Shown piece by piece: positions 4,472 through 7,549 of a stretch of 7,549 bases of DNA. The position numbers were made by a program, and so were the translations under genes. Source of the stretch: an uncultured Clostridia bacterium (lineage in GTDB: Bacteria > Bacillota > Clostridia > UMGS1810); assembly GCA_934481345.1 (NCBI GenBank), contig CAKSPF010000027.1:1-7549 (forward strand), read 5' to 3'. The first letter of the stretch is position 1. Each line of letters opens with the position of its first letter. The notes under the pieces are model-generated. The model had not been told where the DNA came from. It ran no database searches and was given only the letters and a program-made list of their open reading frames with translations.

Positions 4472-5242
4472 ATGAAAAAAATTAAAATTATTATTTTATC
4501 CCTTTTGGGGATTTTGCTTGTTGCCGCAGCGGTTATAGGAATATGGCAAAGGGATAATATAGTTTCGTTTGTTAATTCTGTAAGATATTCCGAAACGGAA
4601 CTTACCGCAAAACTTGAAGATAACAGCAAAAAGCTCCAGGAAATAGTGGATAAGACAGAATACATAGATATACGCGGAGGACTTACCGAAGAGGAGGAAA
4701 AGGCGCTGCATAATAACGAAATTACAGCAGACGATGCCGTAAAGCTCATTCGCGGACAATCCACTCTCGAACAGATTAAGTCCGGCGAGACGGACAATAA
4801 AACCGCCGAAACAACAACCGGAACCTCGGAACAAACTCCAAATGACGGCAATAATACGGCAAATCCGGATAACAGCAATACACAAAGTCCTTCAAAAGAA
4901 GATACCATGAAAGATAATGTTTCGGATATCGTGGCGCAGTTGTATGTTGTAAAATCGGATTTTGTTAACAGGCTTAACGGCATAGGCGCTCAGGCATATG
5001 AAACATACAAGGCAAACGGCTCGGACAAGGCATCGCTTACGTCTATAGCGGAGAGCTATGCACCCGCTGTCGGAGCACTTGAAACAGAGTGTGATAATAA
5101 AGTTAACGTTCTTCTTTCGCAGCTTGAATCAGAGCTGAAAAAAGGCGGCGGAGATTTGGCGCTTGTTAACCAGATAAGACAGTACTATTATAATGAGAAG
5201 AGTCTGACAAAGTCATATTATATAAATAAATATATGAAATAA
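4472..5242 (+). CDS. Membrane-anchored coiled-coil protein of unknown function
   Basis: A 256-residue protein. Start at ATG 4472, with GGAGG only 4 nt upstream; an in-frame TTG 24 nt earlier lacks a ribosome site. Residues 1-26 form a KK-rich n-region plus a long hydrophobic helix (IIILSLLGILLVAAAVIGIW) without a clear cleavage site, so it is probably a signal anchor with the rest outside the cell. Residues about 40-65 are a charged helix (LTAKLEDNSKKLQEIVDK). A Glu-rich EEEEKALHNNEITADDAVKL segment follows, then a Thr/Asn/Ser/Pro linker at about 105-142 typical of an extended wall-spanning region. The C-terminal 110 residues are alpha-helical, with heptad-like spacing (VAQLYVVKSDFVNRLNGIGA; NVLLSQLESELKKGG) and end NEKSLTKSYYINKYMK. 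No enzyme motif or Cys. The next gene starts 22 nt downstream, so the pair forms an operon; a role beside the SLH protein at the cell surface is inferred. Confidence 0.8.
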   Translation: MKKIKIIILSLLGILLVAAAVIGIWQRDNIVSFVNSVRYSETELTAKLEDNSKKLQEIVDKTEYIDIRGGLTEEEEKALHNNEITADDAVKLIRGQSTLEQIKSGETDNKTAETTTGTSEQTPNDGNNTANPDNSNTQSPSKEDTMKDNVSDIVAQLYVVKSDFVNRLNGIGAQAYETYKANGSDKASLTSIAESYAPAVGALETECDNKVNVLLSQLESELKKGGGDLALVNQIRQYYYNEKSLTKSYYINKYMK

Positions 5243-5264
5243 ACAAAACAGGAGGAAGTAAGGC

Positions 5265-7549
5265 ATGAGAATTTTCAAAAGAGCACTGGCATCATTGCTG
5301 ACTGTACTAATGATTGTAAGCATTATGCCTACAGCATTTGGTGCTGTGTCAACAAGCAGCTTCCGTGATTTCCCTACGGGTTGGTCCCGCGAGGCAATGA
5401 CGGCAGCTGTTAACAACGGTCTTATTATAGGCAGGGAAGACAATACGGTCGGCCCTAAAGATTATCTGACCAGAGCGGAAAGCGCAACGATTATTAACCG
5501 CGCATTCGGCTCGACGGTCAAGGCTGATATTTCGGGATTTTCCGATGTATCTGAGTCAGATTGGTATTACAGCGAGTTTGCAAAGGCAGTAAATATGAAA
5601 ACCTTTGTCGGCAACGGCAACGGACTTTTAACCCCCTCGGAAAATGTTACGAGAGAGGAACTTTTTACTGTAGTTGCGAGAGCACTTGTACTTTCGGATC
5701 AGGACACATCGGTTCTTAATAAGTTTTCCGATTCCGGTAAAATATCGGGCTGGTCGGCTCCGTATCTCAGCGCACTTGTAAAACGCGGATACGTTAACGG
5801 TGACGCAGCCGGCACTTTAAGACCGGGCGACCTTGTTACCCGTGAAGAATTTGCACAGATTATGCATAATATTTTTAAAACATACATAAGCAGCTCCGGT
5901 ACGGTAACCTCCGTAGGCGGCGACAGTGTTATGATAAGAACTCCCGGCGTTACATTAAAGGATGTAACCGTTGAGGGTGATCTTGTGCTGGGCGACGGTG
6001 TCGGCACAGGTGATATAGTTTTGGAAAACGTGACAATCAAAGGCAGACTTCTTTGCCGCGGCGGTGAGGGAAGCGTTAAGCTTACAGATACAACCGTTGG
6101 CGAAAACGTCGTTGTATATGATGTTAACGGAACGGTTAACTTCCTTAATTATGAAGATGAAGAACCGTTTAAAAATCACGACTTGCACACTCCCGCAACT
6201 TTCCTCAAAAAAGATGATAACAAAAGACCGAGCAGCGGCGGCGGAAGTGTATCAAAAATCAGATATTCTGTGGAATACTATTTCCAGAATACTGCTCTTA
6301 CAGGTTATGACCGTGATGTAACATATGACAGAACGGAAACTGCAAGAAAAAATGCAACTATCACATATAACCCGCCGGCAGTTACCGGCTTTACGGTAAA
6401 TACCGCACTCAGTACTCTTTCCGGTATAAATGACGGAAATCTTGTCATAAAGATTTATTATGACAGAAATATTATAAAGGTTAAATTCAATGATGAAACC
6501 ACCGAATACGACTATGCCTACGGTCAGAAACTTTCGGATAATTCCGGCTTGATTTCTGCCATGAACGGTTATACCGTTCCTGCAGGCTATGAAAAAACCG
6601 GTTGGAACACAAAAGCGGACGGAACAGGTGATTCCGTAAATGAAGATCATATTGTTACTTCTCCTGTTACAATATATCCGGTACTTAATGCAATAACATA
6701 CAGCATAACATACGAGTTGAATGACGGTGTGCTTGACGGAACACAACCGACAAGCTATACCGTAGAGAGCGGTACAATAACACTTCCGACTCCGAAAAAG
6801 ACAGGATTTGTTTTCAAAGGTTGGTATGATAATGCCGGATTCAGCGGTGCAGCAATTACAGAAATCACTGCCGGTTCAACCGGAGATAAAACTTTCTATG
6901 CCAAATGGGAAGTACAGGTTGCCGGTAAAGTGACTGTAACATTTAAAGGTATAGGATATCAATATACAAAGGGAACAAAGCTTTCAACGGATGCCGACCT
7001 TATAAATGCAATGAATTCGTATGTTGCACCGGAAGGCTATGAAAGAACAGGATGGAATACAAAAGCAGATGGCAGCGGTGACAGCATAGACGAAAACTAT
7101 GTTGTAAATGAAGATATAACAATATATCCGCTTCTTAGTCCAAAGGCTTACAACATTATATACAATCTCAACGGCGGAACAATCAGCGGAGAATATCCGA
7201 AAACATATACTATAGAGAGCGATGATATAATACTCCCCGGAGCTCCGAATGTTGCAAAAGCCGGTAATGATTTTATGGGCTGGTATGACAATGCCGGATT
7301 CAGCGGTTCAGCGATTACTAAAATCGCCAAAGGCTCAACCGGAGACAAAGTGTTCTATGCTAAATGGGAGCCTTGGACTACGCCTGCAACAAAATACACC
7401 GTAAAATTCGTAGACTGGGACGGAGCGGTATTGAAAACAGAAGTAGTTGAAGAGGGAGCAAGTGCGACAGCGCCGGCAAATCCGACAAGACCGTCCGACG
7501 CAGACTATGAATACACATTTGAGAAATGGGATACAGATTTCACAAATGT
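5265..7549 (+). CDS. Large SLH surface protein with InlB-B-type repeats, C-terminus outside window
   Basis: 761 codons are open to the window edge. Start at ATG 5265, GGAGGAAG 7-9 nt upstream. Order: signal peptide 1-26 (cleavage after AFG or AFGA); three SLH domains at about 31-80 (FRDFPTGWSREAM, GLIIGRED, YLTRAESATIINRA), 92-140 (FSDVSESDWYYSEF, VTREELFTVVARA) and 154-204 (FSDSGKISGWSAPYL, VTREEFAQIM); a beta-solenoid-like stretch at 214-294 (VTLKDVTVEGDLVLGDG, IVLENVTIKGRLL); a GGG linker at 325; a MucBP-like segment at 331-400; then A-type modules at 403-475 and 553-624 and B-type InlB-B/Listeria-Bacteroides repeats at 478-549 and 629-702 (GWYDNAGFSG, FYAKWE). A further repeat begins at 710 (YTVKFVDWDG). 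SLH domains attach it to the cell wall; the repeats suggest an adhesive or stalk-like outer part. Only one Cys (264) is visible. It is coexpressed with the upstream coiled-coil gene. The missing C-terminus could hold an enzyme or binding domain. Confidence 0.9.
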   Translation, partial: MRIFKRALASLLTVLMIVSIMPTAFGAVSTSSFRDFPTGWSREAMTAAVNNGLIIGREDNTVGPKDYLTRAESATIINRAFGSTVKADISGFSDVSESDWYYSEFAKAVNMKTFVGNGNGLLTPSENVTREELFTVVARALVLSDQDTSVLNKFSDSGKISGWSAPYLSALVKRGYVNGDAAGTLRPGDLVTREEFAQIMHNIFKTYISSSGTVTSVGGDSVMIRTPGVTLKDVTVEGDLVLGDGVGTGDIVLENVTIKGRLLCRGGEGSVKLTDTTVGENVVVYDVNGTVNFLNYEDEEPFKNHDLHTPATFLKKDDNKRPSSGGGSVSKIRYSVEYYFQNTALTGYDRDVTYDRTETARKNATITYNPPAVTGFTVNTALSTLSGINDGNLVIKIYYDRNIIKVKFNDETTEYDYAYGQKLSDNSGLISAMNGYTVPAGYEKTGWNTKADGTGDSVNEDHIVTSPVTIYPVLNAITYSITYELNDGVLDGTQPTSYTVESGTITLPTPKKTGFVFKGWYDNAGFSGAAITEITAGSTGDKTFYAKWEVQVAGKVTVTFKGIGYQYTKGTKLSTDADLINAMNSYVAPEGYERTGWNTKADGSGDSIDENYVVNEDITIYPLLSPKAYNIIYNLNGGTISGEYPKTYTIESDDIILPGAPNVAKAGNDFMGWYDNAGFSGSAITKIAKGSTGDKVFYAKWEPWTTPATKYTVKFVDWDGAVLKTEVVEEGASATAPANPTRPSDADYEYTFEKWDTDFTN
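6471..7370 (+). repeat. Tandem A-B module duplication within the SLH protein gene
   Basis: A unit of about 450 bp occurs twice. GYEKTGWNTKADGTGDS at residue 441 recurs as GYERTGWNTKADGSGDS at 591, and GWYDNAGFSGAAIT at 519 recurs as GWYDNAGFSGSAIT at 672. The nucleotide sequences of the two B modules are nearly the same around the WYDNAGFSG codons, whereas other parts have diverged. Confidence 0.8.

Noticed and set aside
4411..4983. Long minus-strand frames opposite the coiled-coil gene
   Set aside because: They are Ser/Val-rich antisense reflections of a gene with ribosome site, promoter and sensible protein on the plus strand.

Overview
The window looks like chromosomal DNA of a low-GC Gram-positive anaerobe of the class Clostridia, probably Oscillospirales/Ruminococcaceae-like. 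The grounds are AT-rich intergenic DNA, strong GGAGG ribosome sites, several secreted or S-layer-homology (SLH) proteins, and a Cys-rich protein of a type I associate with Clostridia. The genus cannot be read from the sequence.

Layout. (1) Bases 1 to about 1144 are the right end of an integrated mobile element. A leftward repA gene (RepA_N-type initiator, cut by the window edge) carries six 23-bp iteron-like repeats inside its coding region. A leader of about 240 nt contains several possible hairpins and ends in a terminator-like stem just upstream of repA. It is followed by the last 55 codons of a tyrosine recombinase (5' part missing) and a 45-bp 3' fragment of an initiator tRNA-Met gene, read as attR. 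The host tRNA terminator follows. The direct juxtaposition of the repA leader and the int tail suggests an internal deletion that removed most of int.

(2) Bases 1279-3535 hold three leftward host genes: an SLH-domain protein, a ProX/PrdX-like Ala-tRNA(Pro) deacylase, and a secreted alpha/beta-hydrolase esterase. A terminator follows the SLH gene, and a promoter overlapping it serves the deacylase-esterase pair. The esterase and the SLH gene each carry a one-base homopolymer frameshift in or beside the signal peptide.

(3) Bases 3746-7549 hold rightward genes: a Cys-rich protein of unknown function, then a two-gene unit behind a near-consensus sigma-A promoter. This unit encodes a membrane-anchored coiled-coil protein and a large, window-truncated cell-surface protein: signal peptide, three SLH repeats, a beta-solenoid-like stretch, then InlB-B/Listeria-Bacteroides-type repeats in an alternating A-B-A-B array.

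The host part is mainly about the cell envelope: two SLH wall-binding proteins, a membrane-tethered coiled-coil partner and an exported esterase. The mobile-element end is the most unusual part of the window.
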